64,000 nucleotides of DNA, from contig NC_089274.1 in assembly GCF_963678975.1 (NCBI RefSeq), forward strand, positions 26,847,053 to 26,911,052. Direction: 5' to 3'. The notes beneath the pieces are model-generated. The model worked only from the letters and a program-made list of their open reading frames with translations, made no database searches and had not been told where the DNA came from. Below are positions 33,259 to 44,000 of the stretch, one piece after another (the first letter of the stretch is position 1; the number at the start of each line of letters is the position of its first letter). The translations under genes and the position numbers were made by a program. The DNA comes from Dysidea avara (taxonomy: Eukaryota; Porifera; Demospongiae; Dictyoceratida; Dysideidae).

Positions 33259-35664
33259 GCTTTGTTAACATTAATAATATTATGCTGAGGAAACATTTCA
33301 ACCAGAACATCATGTTTGTACCTAAAACTGAAAGTATATCTATACCATGTTTAGCCACAAAGAGATATTTTTGAATTAATGGATTTTCTAATTATAAAGC
33401 ACTGTGAAAATTATTGTAGCACTTGGAAGTGCTACACATTACATATACTTTTTGACTGAAATAATCAAAAATTAGCACTTTGGTGCTACCATTTAACAGT
33501 GCACAATCTTTGGTGGATGTTTGGTACAATGGTGAGGAAGCATTGCAGAGGTCAAGAAGTTAAACTGGCTTCAGCTCACATGTCCTTATAGCTATATGTA
33601 GCAAGCTTTAGCAGTGAAGTTATTTTGATTGTCCTTTTTATTGTAGTTGACGGGTTCTATCAGAATATTTTCTTAGATACTCCAACTCATATATATATAG
33701 TTCTAAAGATACATTCATTATTACTATATATTTCAATACAAGCATGTTATCAGTGCATTACAAAACAAACAAACAAACAAACAAACAAAAATCCTGCAAT
33801 CTTGTGCAGAAAATTATGTTTGCCATCAACTGTTCTTATATAGGGGTTATATAAAAGTTACAGTCAGTGGGCAGCATTATATTTATTCAGGTACAGTAGC
33901 AAGTTTGGAATTGACCAATACCTTAGTTGCAGTGGGGCCTGGTTTACCACCATGAAAGTCAAACTTCAATTCCACACCAGGTCGGAAACTTAGGCAATGT
34001 GTAGAGCCACCAAAGTGAAACATACCTAACTGTTGACCTTTCTTCACCCACTGTCCTTCAGTAACAGTAATATCACAGGAGGATACTTCAACCATTCCAA
34101 TAGCTACAAAGCACATCAACCCTATGTATGGATTATCTGCTTCAATGGCGATTATGGCTCTGGTCTGCACTTCAGCAAGGTAACCTTGATCAAAATGATC
34201 TTTTATCAGTGGTTCAGAAAAGAAGGTGCCATCTTTGACATATGCTTTAACAATTTTACCATTTACTGGACTATGCCATTGGTGATAGTAATAGATATCA
34301 AGAAAGCCTTGGTATACAGTTCCTCCAACAAATCTGTCAGCAAGTGATTCATTTGCTAGCATAAACTTCAAGTTATAAGGCTGGCCTTTTATCCAAAATT
34401 TGCCATGCTTTGAAGCATTTCTTTCTACTCTCAATGGTGCTGATTTGCATGCATTGACAATAACCTTGTCATCATCTGGATGCGCAATGGGACGAGCATT
34501 AGGTCGAACTTGTCTGGTAAAGAAATCATCCCATGAGGTGAAACCATAGTGGGTCACATACAAATTGCTCTTCAAAGTTTCCTCCCATCTTTTCTATGCA
34601 TTGGTTGCTTAGCCATCCATCAGTCGTCAGAACATAACATGATGAAGGTGACATTAGAAACTTTGCCCAAGTATTTAAGATTTTCTTAAGATGAAAATTT
34701 ACTGTTGTATTTAAAAACGCAGCGTACCCACCAGTTGTGCCTGCTTGCTTATATAGTGATTGTGTACATTGACACAACTACAGAAGGACCATCTGGATTG
34801 TATTCTGGAGCTTGTAACAAGATATTGTTCATTAGTTGAGGCATAATTATGGTGATAATTTCTAACCTCGAATTGGCTGGTTTGAGACTTCTTAGTTGTT
34901 GGGGTCTCAGTAAACATTTCATTGAAGAACATCGTAAGCTCTGCACTACTTTCTATGGCATCTTTGAAGCTCTGAACAACTGGATTCAGCATTGTAAGAA
35001 ATCAGGGGTCGTAGGCCTGATATTTGAGAAGTGAAAATAATATACGGTGCTGAATGGGATTCTATACAGCTACAGGTTAAACATTAACTTGGCTCTGCGT
35101 TGAAAGTAATACCTGCACCATAACATTACATGCAGTACCTTAAATAGTATAGGATTGAAGGTGGTCTAAGGCTGGCAACTAAATCTTTAGGAAATGCATA
35201 GGTTTTAACCACAATACACCACGCACAACACGAACTTACGTGGGTCTGTATCCAGGAGACTTAGCTACTTACCATCTTCGATTGCATATAATCTCATCTC
35301 TGTTAACGAAGGCTAGATCCTGGTTTTCGGTTATTACTCTCTCCACAATTTATTATTTCTGGCAGTGCTCAGTCCTGGCCTCCCAAAACAGACAACTAAA
35401 TTCCAACCGTCTCTCCTTTGCAGCAAACCCCTTTACAGGACTATATATATTATATAGGGATCACGTGATCACATATAATAATAATTAGTTATAATCAATC
35501 AGAGTTTAGCTAATGGCTGTCAGTTTAGCTGCAGGTCAGCAGTCTTCAGGAAGAATAAATGACATTATTTTATGGCAGACATTAATAACAGATGAATGCA
35601 CGAATGCATGTACTGGTCGCACGTACAAACAACAGTATGAAGAAGCAAGCAAGCGAGCACTCAT

Positions 35665-35788
35665 CTCACTCACTCACTCACTCACTCACTCACTCACTCA
35701 CTCACTCACTCACTCACTCACTCACTCACTCACTCACTCACTCACTCACTCACTCACTCACTCACTCACTCACTCACTCACTCACTCA

Positions 35789-35873
<85 letters not shown>

Positions 35874-35936
35874 TCACTCACTCACTCACGCACGCACGCA
35901 CGCACGCACACACGCGCACGCACACACACACACACA
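35665..35936 (+). repeat. Compound microsatellite (TCAC)n(CA)n(CACT)n(CACG)n
   Basis: About 125 bp of TCAC units, about 78 bp of CA, then short CACT, CACG and CA runs. Long apparent reading frames through it encode only Thr-His-Ser-Leu repeats and are artefacts. Confidence 0.97.
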
Positions 35937-36405
35937 TGCATGGGGGATCACACTGATATACATGCTTGTAATTTACAAACTCACCATATATATTTGTATG
36001 GGTCACCATTTTTGAAGGGGCATTGAGGGGCCACCATCCTCACCCCTCACACTTTGTCAGTTAGAATTCCAACATTGAACTAAATAATTAGAATAAGCAT
36101 AAAAAATGGGCACAGTAAAGCAAACAGAATTACAGACAGACAAACAAACAAACAAACGTAAGACTAGGCATTTCATAAAGAAAAATACATCCCAGACCGT
36201 CACTATAGCATCTTTACGCCACTGCTGGATGCAAACATCGTGTGTGGGCGGGACAATTTGTGATTCTGTTTGTTATTCAAGTTTATGACTCACAAAGTAA
36301 TTCATAGTAGTGGTGATATAATAAAGATGTCTTGCCTTTTGTGTGAAGCTTATCACCAGCTATTTTACTTTTACATGTTCTTGTGCATGGGCACCCCATC
36401 CACCC

Positions 36406-36435
36406 CTCCCCTCCCTCCCTCCCTCCCTCCCTCCC
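36406..36435 (+). repeat. (CCCT)n microsatellite
   Basis: Seven uninterrupted CCCT units. Confidence 0.9.
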
Positions 36436-36610
36436 ACCCCTTATATGCTACACGTGTAATATTATGGTAGCTTGAAAAAACTTGTTAAATTTATAGGTTT
36501 TTGTGCAAGTATTTAAATACTCTAATGCAACAAACAGCACTTTTTGACAAATGTTCAGATATGTACATTTCTGAACATTTCTTGTAATGGTGATTCTGGC
36601 TGCGCCTTAC

Positions 36611-36763
36611 CATCAACCTCTTCTATTTGCTTTTGCAGCCATCGGTCTAAAATGGCTTGATCAGAAGACAGCCACCTGCCCACACAATACGGCAGACTGC
36701 AGTTGGCAATCGCCACCGCATTCTTGTCTGTGCGAGCTGGTGTGTCATGATCTCTACTGGGTC
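36611..36763 (-). CDS. N-terminal exon of the PsiD-like decarboxylase
   Basis: The minus-strand frame reads YCVGRWLSSDQAILDRWLQK and on into QIEEVD, which fits the start of PsiD-type decarboxylases (usually HRVGRWLP-SDQ). A GTAAGG donor lies at 36610-36605 and an acceptor-like CTTTCCTACAAG ends at 36763. Splicing to TTGTTCAG at 34979 keeps frame but would omit about eight family-typical residues. Those residues look preserved on the two sides (GKAQP here, LNP at 34991-34981), so an insertion splitting a once continuous exon is the alternative. The start codon was not found. Confidence 0.55.
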
Positions 36764-36789
36764 TTGTAGGAAAGATACAGCAGCAGTTT

Positions 36790-37499
36790 AGGAAGGCGGC
36801 TTGCCATTATGAACTTGATGTGGAGAGATTCAGCACCCCAGAGAAAACTGAACTTTGTTGAGTAAGGTAGGCACCAAGCGGCCACTCACGCTATGAAATT
36901 TTGTACAACCACACAGAAATTAATTTTGAAATTTGAAATTTGGAGTGAAATCAGAAATTTTTGGCACGGACTTTTTCATTAGCGCACCCCATTATCGTAA
37001 CATCATCTGTATTCCCCATGTCTATGCAAGCTATTACATAGTAGAAATCATTTAAGTGTTGTACATATAAGGCATCTTAGAAACCACAATTCTGTAGTGT
37101 CTTCATTTTTTACTGCTTCAGTGAAATTTACAGCTCAGATTTCAGTCTTTATAGGCATAGCAGATTTCAGTGGACCTTACAAGGAGCAACTGATTTGTTT
37201 GCAGCTTTAGTAGCTATTATTCATTCAAGAGGTATGCAAGCTATATAAATTTAGCTATACTGGATTTTGTATCTGTGTATGGTAGCTTTCACCTAGGGAA
37301 GTGCATGGGCTGTTAGCTTAAATTGGCTATTTATAAATGTGAAATTGGCTATTTATAAATGTGAAATTGAAAAAAAAACTGAAGCTAGCTACGTAGAATT
37401 CTTTTTATTTTACATCCAGCACTGAGCATGCACTTGTGACAGTCATACCACTCTGTGCTGACATAAGCAGCATGTCTTGATAATTATATAATGAGAATA
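36790..37499. other. Non-coding stretch upstream of the decarboxylase exon
   Basis: It may hold the promoter or first exon of the minus-strand decarboxylase, but nothing specific can be supported. A 20-bp tandem duplication (TTGGCTATTTATAAATGTGA) is at 37324-37367. Confidence 0.35.
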
Positions 37500-38001
37500 C
37501 AGGGGCGGATCCAGACTTTTAAAAAGGGGAGTTCCACTTTGGAATTGTAACTTCAGCTAGGAAGACCAAAAAAACTTACTGACAATAGCTGACCCTCACC
37601 ATAGATACATAGCTTGCTACACTGCTCCTCAAAAGGCTACTGTGACTGCTCTATTAGAGTATCTCAAGTAAGAGAAGCTCTTTCAAAAGGGTTTAAACCC
37701 CCCCTAGGGGCAGGGGCGGATCCAGACTTCTAAAAAGGGGGTTCCACTCTGGAATTGCAACTTCAGCCTAGCTCGAAGACCAAAAAAGAAAGGTCATCAC
37801 CTACTGACAATAGCTGCCCCTCACCAACTATATTTCCTTATTTTATATTTCCTTATTTATAACTCTACACATAGCCTGCTACACTGTTCCTCTTAAGAAT
37901 AATGTGACTGCTCTATTAGAGTATCTCAGTCGAGTAAGAGAGGCCCTTTCAAAAGGGGGGGGTTCCATGGAACCCTTTGAACCCCCCTGGATCCGCCCCT
38001 G
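37500..38001. mobile_element. Two adjacent CAGGGGCGGATCC elements, first truncated
   Basis: CAGGGGCGGATCCAGAC begins at 37500 and again at 37711. The second copy ends properly in CTGGATCCGCCCCTG at 38001; the first lacks its right end. Both carry the CTGCTCTATTAGAGTATCTC word before a GGGTTCCATGGAACCC-like palindrome. Confidence 0.75.
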
Positions 38002-38071
38002 TAAAGCCCTGGTAAATGAAGAATTAGTCCGGGTAACTGAAGATGAAGCCCTAGGCGAATTACAGCCCGGG

Positions 38072-38312
38072 AAGTATTTATTTATTTATTATTTATTAAT
38101 GCTTTACAGCACAAGTGCTGAAGGTCTGTAGGACACCTGGTCCTACAGCCTGCTCAAAGACTTTAGCTACTTAGACTTTAACTACTTAAGGTGTGTTTGA
38201 AAAGTTGGAGAAAGGAGAAAAAATCCATGACTGGACCTAGGTAGCCTTGAACCTGCAGCCATCTGATTTACGCTCGAACGCTTACAGGAGTCTACCAGGT
38301 GGTCAGGATGTT
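38072..38312 (-). mobile_element. SINE-1 copy, full length
   Basis: Minus-strand unit with B-box-like GGTTCAAGGCT, a body, GTGCTGTAAAGC and an A-rich TTATTTATT tail on the plus strand. Its 38094-38262 part is repeated without visible difference at 38414-38582. Confidence 0.75.
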
Positions 38313-38405
38313 TTCTCCTTGTTATTTTCATGTAATTATATCCATAGGAATTCTAGAGAGTAACTCATTATCTCTAAGTACCCCAAGTAGAACCAAATGG
38401 ACTCT

Positions 38406-38600
38406 ACTTTATTTATTAATGCTTTACAGCACAAGTGCTGAAGGTCTGTAGGACACCTGGTCCTACAGCCTGCTCAAAGACTTTAGCTACTTAGACTTTA
38501 ACTACTTAAGGTGTGTTTGAAAAGTTGGAGAAAGGAGAAAAAATCCATGACTGGACCTAGGTAGCCTTGAACCTGCAGCCATAGGTAGCCTTGAACCTAA
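38406..38600 (-). mobile_element. SINE-1 copy, 5'-truncated duplicate
   Basis: About 170 bp appear identical to the copy 320 bp upstream, then it breaks at CAGCCATAGGTAGCC, where a short piece is repeated. A recent local duplication is more likely than a fresh insertion. Confidence 0.7.
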
Positions 38601-39157
38601 GTATAGTCTAGCAAGTTGACTTAAGCATCTATACAGCTAAATCATATTCATAGTATAATTGTACAATAATGAACTATCTATACTTACCACAGTCAGTCCC
38701 TTTACTAATCCCGTGGTGCAACGCTATACACAAGCTTGAAATTACCAATCAAATCTACAAACAGTCCGTAATCACGTGAGTTACTAGTTCAATAATTATG
38801 TCAAAACAGGAATTGCCAGAATAAAAGAAAGATAAGCATCAGTGATGTACTGCAAGGGCTCAATGAATTAATTTAAGGCAGTGCATGGTTACTGACTCGG
38901 AACCGAAAGTCGGTGCAATAATGCCAGGGCTATTGAACCGACAGTCACGTGACACCTACCAAATAGACTTTTACAGGCCATGAGAAGGGCTAACTAATTC
39001 CGAACAACAAACTATACAGTAGGAATGGACGATTATATGAATCTAGTATTGCTTTAATAATCACGTGAGCTATGTACTATAGAAGTCCGTGAATTCATGA
39101 GGCTCCTCCATCCGTGTAGTCATACTCTTCAGGACATCAGTCTGACTTTAATATGGC
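38601..39157. other. No supported gene
   Basis: The sequence has several CACGTGA words and short self-similar pieces such as AATCACGTGAG, but no exon or element boundaries that I can defend. Confidence 0.4.
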
Positions 39158-39497
39158 GGAACCAGGGGCGGATCCAGACTATTAAAAGGGGGGGTTCCAT
39201 TTTTGGAATTGCAACTTTAGCCTAGTGTAAGTTGAAGACCAAAAAAAAAAAAAAAAAAAAAAGTCATCACCTGCTGACAACAGCTGCCCCTCACCATAGA
39301 TACCCTTACCAATATACTTCCTTATGTATATCTAGATACATAACTTGCTACACTGCTCCTCAAAAGACTACTGTGACTGCTCTATTAGAGTATATCGATT
39401 TGACTGCTCTATTAGAGTATCTCGAGTAAGAGAGGCTCTTTCAAAAGGGGGGTTCCATGGAACCCTTGGAACCCCCCCTGGATCCGCCCCTGGGAAC
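39158..39497. mobile_element. CAGGGGCGGATCC MITE with GGAAC duplication
   Basis: The element 39163-39492 has ends CAGGGGCGGATCCAG and CTGGATCCGCCCCTG. GGAAC is repeated at 39158-39162 and 39493-39497. The A-run at 39240-39262 and two CTGCTCTATTAGAGTAT words lie inside. Confidence 0.82.
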
Positions 39498-41040
39498 CAC
39501 GAGTGGTCACGAATTACAAAGTTGACAACATGCAAGTATGAAAGTTGGGATCAAGAACTTAAGGCTGGCCATTGCAGAAAATGTGTAGCTATACTCAGTT
39601 AACTGACATCAGAGACTCCAGGGTTGTGGAAAAGACTAAAGAACAGCCTAAATATGCTGTAAAGAACTCCTGTTTTCATGATGGACCATTGTTTAAGAGC
39701 CAACCAACAGCTGGTACTAGCACAACGAAATGCAAGTGTTTTGTGTACTAAGACAGGTACGTACATTGAGATCACTCAGTGGATTATATTGCCATTATTA
39801 CATTGGATGAAAATTGTACTGTATGGGAATATGCGTGATAGTTGTATTGGTGTGCATGTGGTGTGTTTCAGTTGAGGCCATGTACTTAACAATGGTTTCT
39901 GTCTGATGATTAGTTCAATATTCATCTAAAATGTTTTTCACCATTTATGTATGAAAACTTGACTAGTTTGCCTATTTCTGTTTTCACAATAAATGCATTG
40001 GGTAAACAATGCATGCTACAAAAATAATTTTACGCATGTTGTAGTTACAGCAAACAGTGAAACAAGACACAACTGATGTGCCATTGTATTTGCCTGTTCA
40101 TGGAAAGTAAAAATATCTTTGTTTCATTTCTTTACCATCAAGCAAACATGAGTTAAGTGCATTTGTTTACATTGCAGTAAAACGTAACTTTATCATCTAA
40201 GCCTGAACAGCCTTCTTACTTGTAAGCATAAGTGGATTAGGTAAAAAACGATTACCTTGATGGATTTACCAGTTCATGATGAACCAAGTCCCAGTTCCGT
40301 TGACTGTTGGACTCGTAAATTAAATAAGTGCCTATTATAGTCACTACAATTCAACAGTTTTGCTGTTCCTGCTTTTTATCACTATTTGACTCCAAAAGCA
40401 TTCAAGAGGTAGGGCTAAACCATTGGTTTTACCCCTACATAACAACAAAATCTTAGAAAAGAACTCTCCATTAGTCAGGATTTTACTCAGCTGATCACAA
40501 ATGGCAAACATCACAAATTAGGGCACTATATAAGCACTGGGTTTGGTGTAATAATGCTATGGCTATTGGACTGACAATCATGTTATGTAATACTGACTGA
40601 CTCATCATGCATTTTGAATTTTATTGCAGGATACAAGATGTTTGAAGCTCTTCCACTTGTGTTGTAATACTCCTCAGGAAATCGTTTATGATGAAAAGAG
40701 TAGTGAGTTTATCCATGCCAGGCTGTAGAATCTTCGGTTCCCTATTGACTTTTATGATTCAAATAGGCTAGGTGGCTCTTGACCAACTCAGCTTTGCCAA
40801 CATATACATGTCAGTTTGTGTATTAAATTACATTGCTAAATATCTCATGTATCATCCTGTTTGTACATTACATTATAGAAATGGAGCAAGGCCTTTCATT
40901 ACTTCTATGAAGTATATCCATATAGCTACTGCTTTGTGTGCTAGTCAATGCCAGCCAACTTTATACCTAAGTAAAATTGCATGGCTTCTAGCTGTACTAC
41001 TCTATACTATTGTGCCTGCTATCAACACTGTACTGTACAT
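39498..41040. other. No supported gene
   Basis: Only short chance frames; no splice pattern or known motif stood out. AT-rich throughout. Confidence 0.4.
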
Positions 41041-44000
41041 GTTCTGATCAACGTTGAAACCGGGTCACTACTGCTGACCCGGATGACCCACTGACCCGGA
41101 TGTGACCCGGATTAATTAAAGCCGAGACGTGTTTCAGCTAGTCTCGAGCGAGCGAACGAGTCTACATTTTGAGCGTTCGATTCGTGTTGAGTAAATATTG
41201 CAACTTCAGCCTAGCTGTAGGTTGAAGACCAAAAAAAAGAAAAAAAAGGTCTTCACCTACTGACAATAGCTACCCCTCACCATAGATACCCTCAGTTTCG
41301 TGCTACATACTACACTTACTAACAAATGGGCGTGGCTGAGCGTATGTTGGTAATGCGATAAGTGGGCGTGGCTCACGAAAGAGCTACGCGATAGCGTTAA
41401 GTTTCCACGTCGTCAAACGAACAATTTCGTTTCTCACGTGATCCAATCCGGGTCAGACCCGGATAAATTGTAAACCGGGTCAGACCCGGATGACCCGGAG
41501 AAAATGTGACCCGGATGACCCGACCCGGGCGAATTTTTTTTTTGGGCACACTTTGGACTTAGAAATTTTCACGCATTATTTTTTTCCGGATAGTGTTGCG
41601 CATGTTATACCGGATACTAATCTGCTCTTGTACAAACATTGCCAGGGCACGTTGCTCTAAGCTGTGTTTCCTGCCAGGCTGACAGTACAAAGGGAGGGTG
41701 AAAATCACTTTAGGGGGAGACGCCTCTTTCTCCCGTTCTGCCGTTTTTTCAGCACCAGAATGTTTTCTCACATCGTGATTGGCAACCTCAGTGCCAGTCT
41801 GGCGTTAGATAATCACAGAACTACTCACAGCCATTGTTGAAAGTGAGTATGAAGCATTTTGTGTTTTAATTCTTGTTAGTATTAACCAACACCAGTTTGA
41901 TGGATGTGTCACAGTGTTATCACTGAAGTGTTAACAGTAGAGGCTGGAGTATTACCAACTCTTTTTATTAATGTCAACTCTTGGTGTTATGAACACCATG
42001 GTAGTTAACTGAACAGGCCCTTTAGTGTCGATTTTGTTTCTGAGCAGATAGCAATTGCCAAGATGCATTTTTGATTGTGTATTACTGAACAATGTGGATG
42101 TTCCTTTCCCTATGGATGGCAGTGCTGACTTCTGTATATTTACATAATTTTTTATCACTGATTCATGATGTGGTCATGATTATGTGTGATGATCTGTGAT
42201 CAAGTGTATTGAGTACGATATTCTTAATTTATTTTCTAGATGAGATTCTGAGTGAGTGATTATAACCAAAGAACCCCAATCTGTGGAACATTTTCTTGGT
42301 GATTGCATACAGCCGAGATGAGTTTGATGATTTAATACTTCCACAATAGGAACAAAGATAGGAAATTCAATATGGGTATACCTGTATGGGCGAATTTCTT
42401 TTCAACTTAGAGAAAAGTTTATTCATTGTTTTTTCCAGATAATGTTGCACATGTTATATGGGATACTAACTTGCTGCAGACATGCACATTGGTCACAATG
42501 TCGTGCTCCCTGCCAGGCTGACAGCACAAAAGGAGGGAGAGGATGACTTTAAGGGGAGACCAATTAAAAGGCCTAATTAAGAGCCCTCTTTTCTCATGCC
42601 ATTTTTTAGCAGCAGAACGTTTTCACACATTGTGATTCACAGCCTCCACTGATTTGTTAGTACAGAGCTCCTCACAGTCATTGCTGAAACTGAGTGTGTG
42701 AGTATGATGGAGCTTGTGTTTGTTAAGCAACTGAAACAGCCAACTACCAGTTTGACAGTGCGTGTTAAAACATGAGTGAGTATGAATAGACTGAAAAGGC
42801 AGTAATGCATTTGGTTATGCGTGTCATGTTATTGTTCAGTCAGACAGCTATCGAGATGTATGGTGTGTATGTGTAGTTGAGGGTACATCTAAAGAGTATT
42901 AAGGGATTTGTTGACAGTGAAGCTGTTGTTTCTAAGTGTTGGCTCCTCTCTTTGTTATGATCTATGTCCTTGTACAGTATAAACTGATACATGTGTGGTT
43001 AATCTATTGTAGCAAGTTCTTACTGGCTGATATGTAACCAGATCATGACCTAGTGCACTTGTATACAGTAGAACTACCATATAATGGACACTTTGAGACC
43101 AACTAAATGAAATAGTACTGACAAAAAAAGGAAAAATTGTGTTTGAGCAGAATTCCTTATATTATTATATAGGGAAATCCATTCAACAATGTCTGCAAGA
43201 ATAAAATTTAGGGTTGTAAGTGGGTTAGTACTGCTGAACCGATTGACCCCAGTTCGATCACAATAAAGACAAGTGTCAAGCACTGGGTTTAGTAAAAGAA
43301 ATAGTAATCGGCATAGATTTGGCATATCCATTATCCTAAAGTTCCACTAGTTAATCCTACATTTATTATACAGATCATTACACTATAGGAAGGATCATCT
43401 GCAAGGAGACAAGTAGCTGTACCAAAGAGTATTTTAACACTCATAATCAATTAATTAGGTATGACAGCTGCAGCAACCTGCAATTCCCATATGTGGGTAT
43501 GGCCCCGTTGCTTAAAGTCAGACTAGTTGCCTACAAGTAACAACCTTCAATCCTAATATTATATGGGCATAATACCAAAGATGCATGCCAATAGACAGTA
43601 GCATACAGTCCCGATAAGTGGGTGCTGCTCCACATATCCCTAAAGACACATTCTCGAATATAAGTTTCTTGAGTACATACAACTGCATTTCCATCAATAC
43701 TTTTTTAATTTATCTCACATCTCAACTGGAAAGCGTATAAGACCCATTTGATCCAGACAAAATACGACCCAAATGATGAAGATAATCTGGATGACCCAAC
43801 CCAATTATAACGTTGATGCAAGTAATAAAAAATAGGTAAACTTCAAGTTCACAGCCTAATGAAAAGTAGTTGTGCTTTAAAATGTTTATCTTAAAGCTAT
43901 AAAATGAGGCATTGATTCCACTGCAACTTGATGACAAGTGCTCAGTTGTGATGTATCCAAGAACTGATATCAATGGTGTATGGCATAACTTCGTTACCAG

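Larger units (their letters stand above)
34993..36604. other. Intron or insertion within the decarboxylase gene
   Basis: It separates the N-terminal exon from the rest. It contains a large microsatellite (35665-35936) and a CCCT run (36406-36435), and shows no recognisable coding sequence. Confidence 0.5.
33883..36763 (-). pseudogene. Phosphatidylserine decarboxylase / PsiD-like decarboxylase, frameshifted
   Basis: The family is recognised from motifs. The catalytic part (34575-33883) is an open run of 230 codons: FTSWDDFFTR near its start, the HQWHSPVNG histidine motif at 98-106, and FHFGGSTHCLSFRPG near 187-200. The GGST serine is where these enzymes cut themselves to make the pyruvoyl cofactor. 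The upstream PsiD-type domain is at 34992-34530 (LNPVVQSFKDAIES, then TGGYAAFLN and KILNTWAKFL), but the reading frame moves by +1 three times: near 34860, near 34755 and near 34560. A further N-terminal exon lies at 36611-36763. The substrate is unknown: either phosphatidylserine or an aromatic amino acid. All active-site motifs are present, so either this is a young pseudogene or the shifts are assembly errors. No closely spaced neighbour suggests a pathway. Confidence 0.78.

Noticed and set aside
35513..36026. Two long overlapping frames of about 145 codons
   Set aside because: They are read through the TCAC/CA microsatellite and encode only Thr-His-Ser-Leu repeats.
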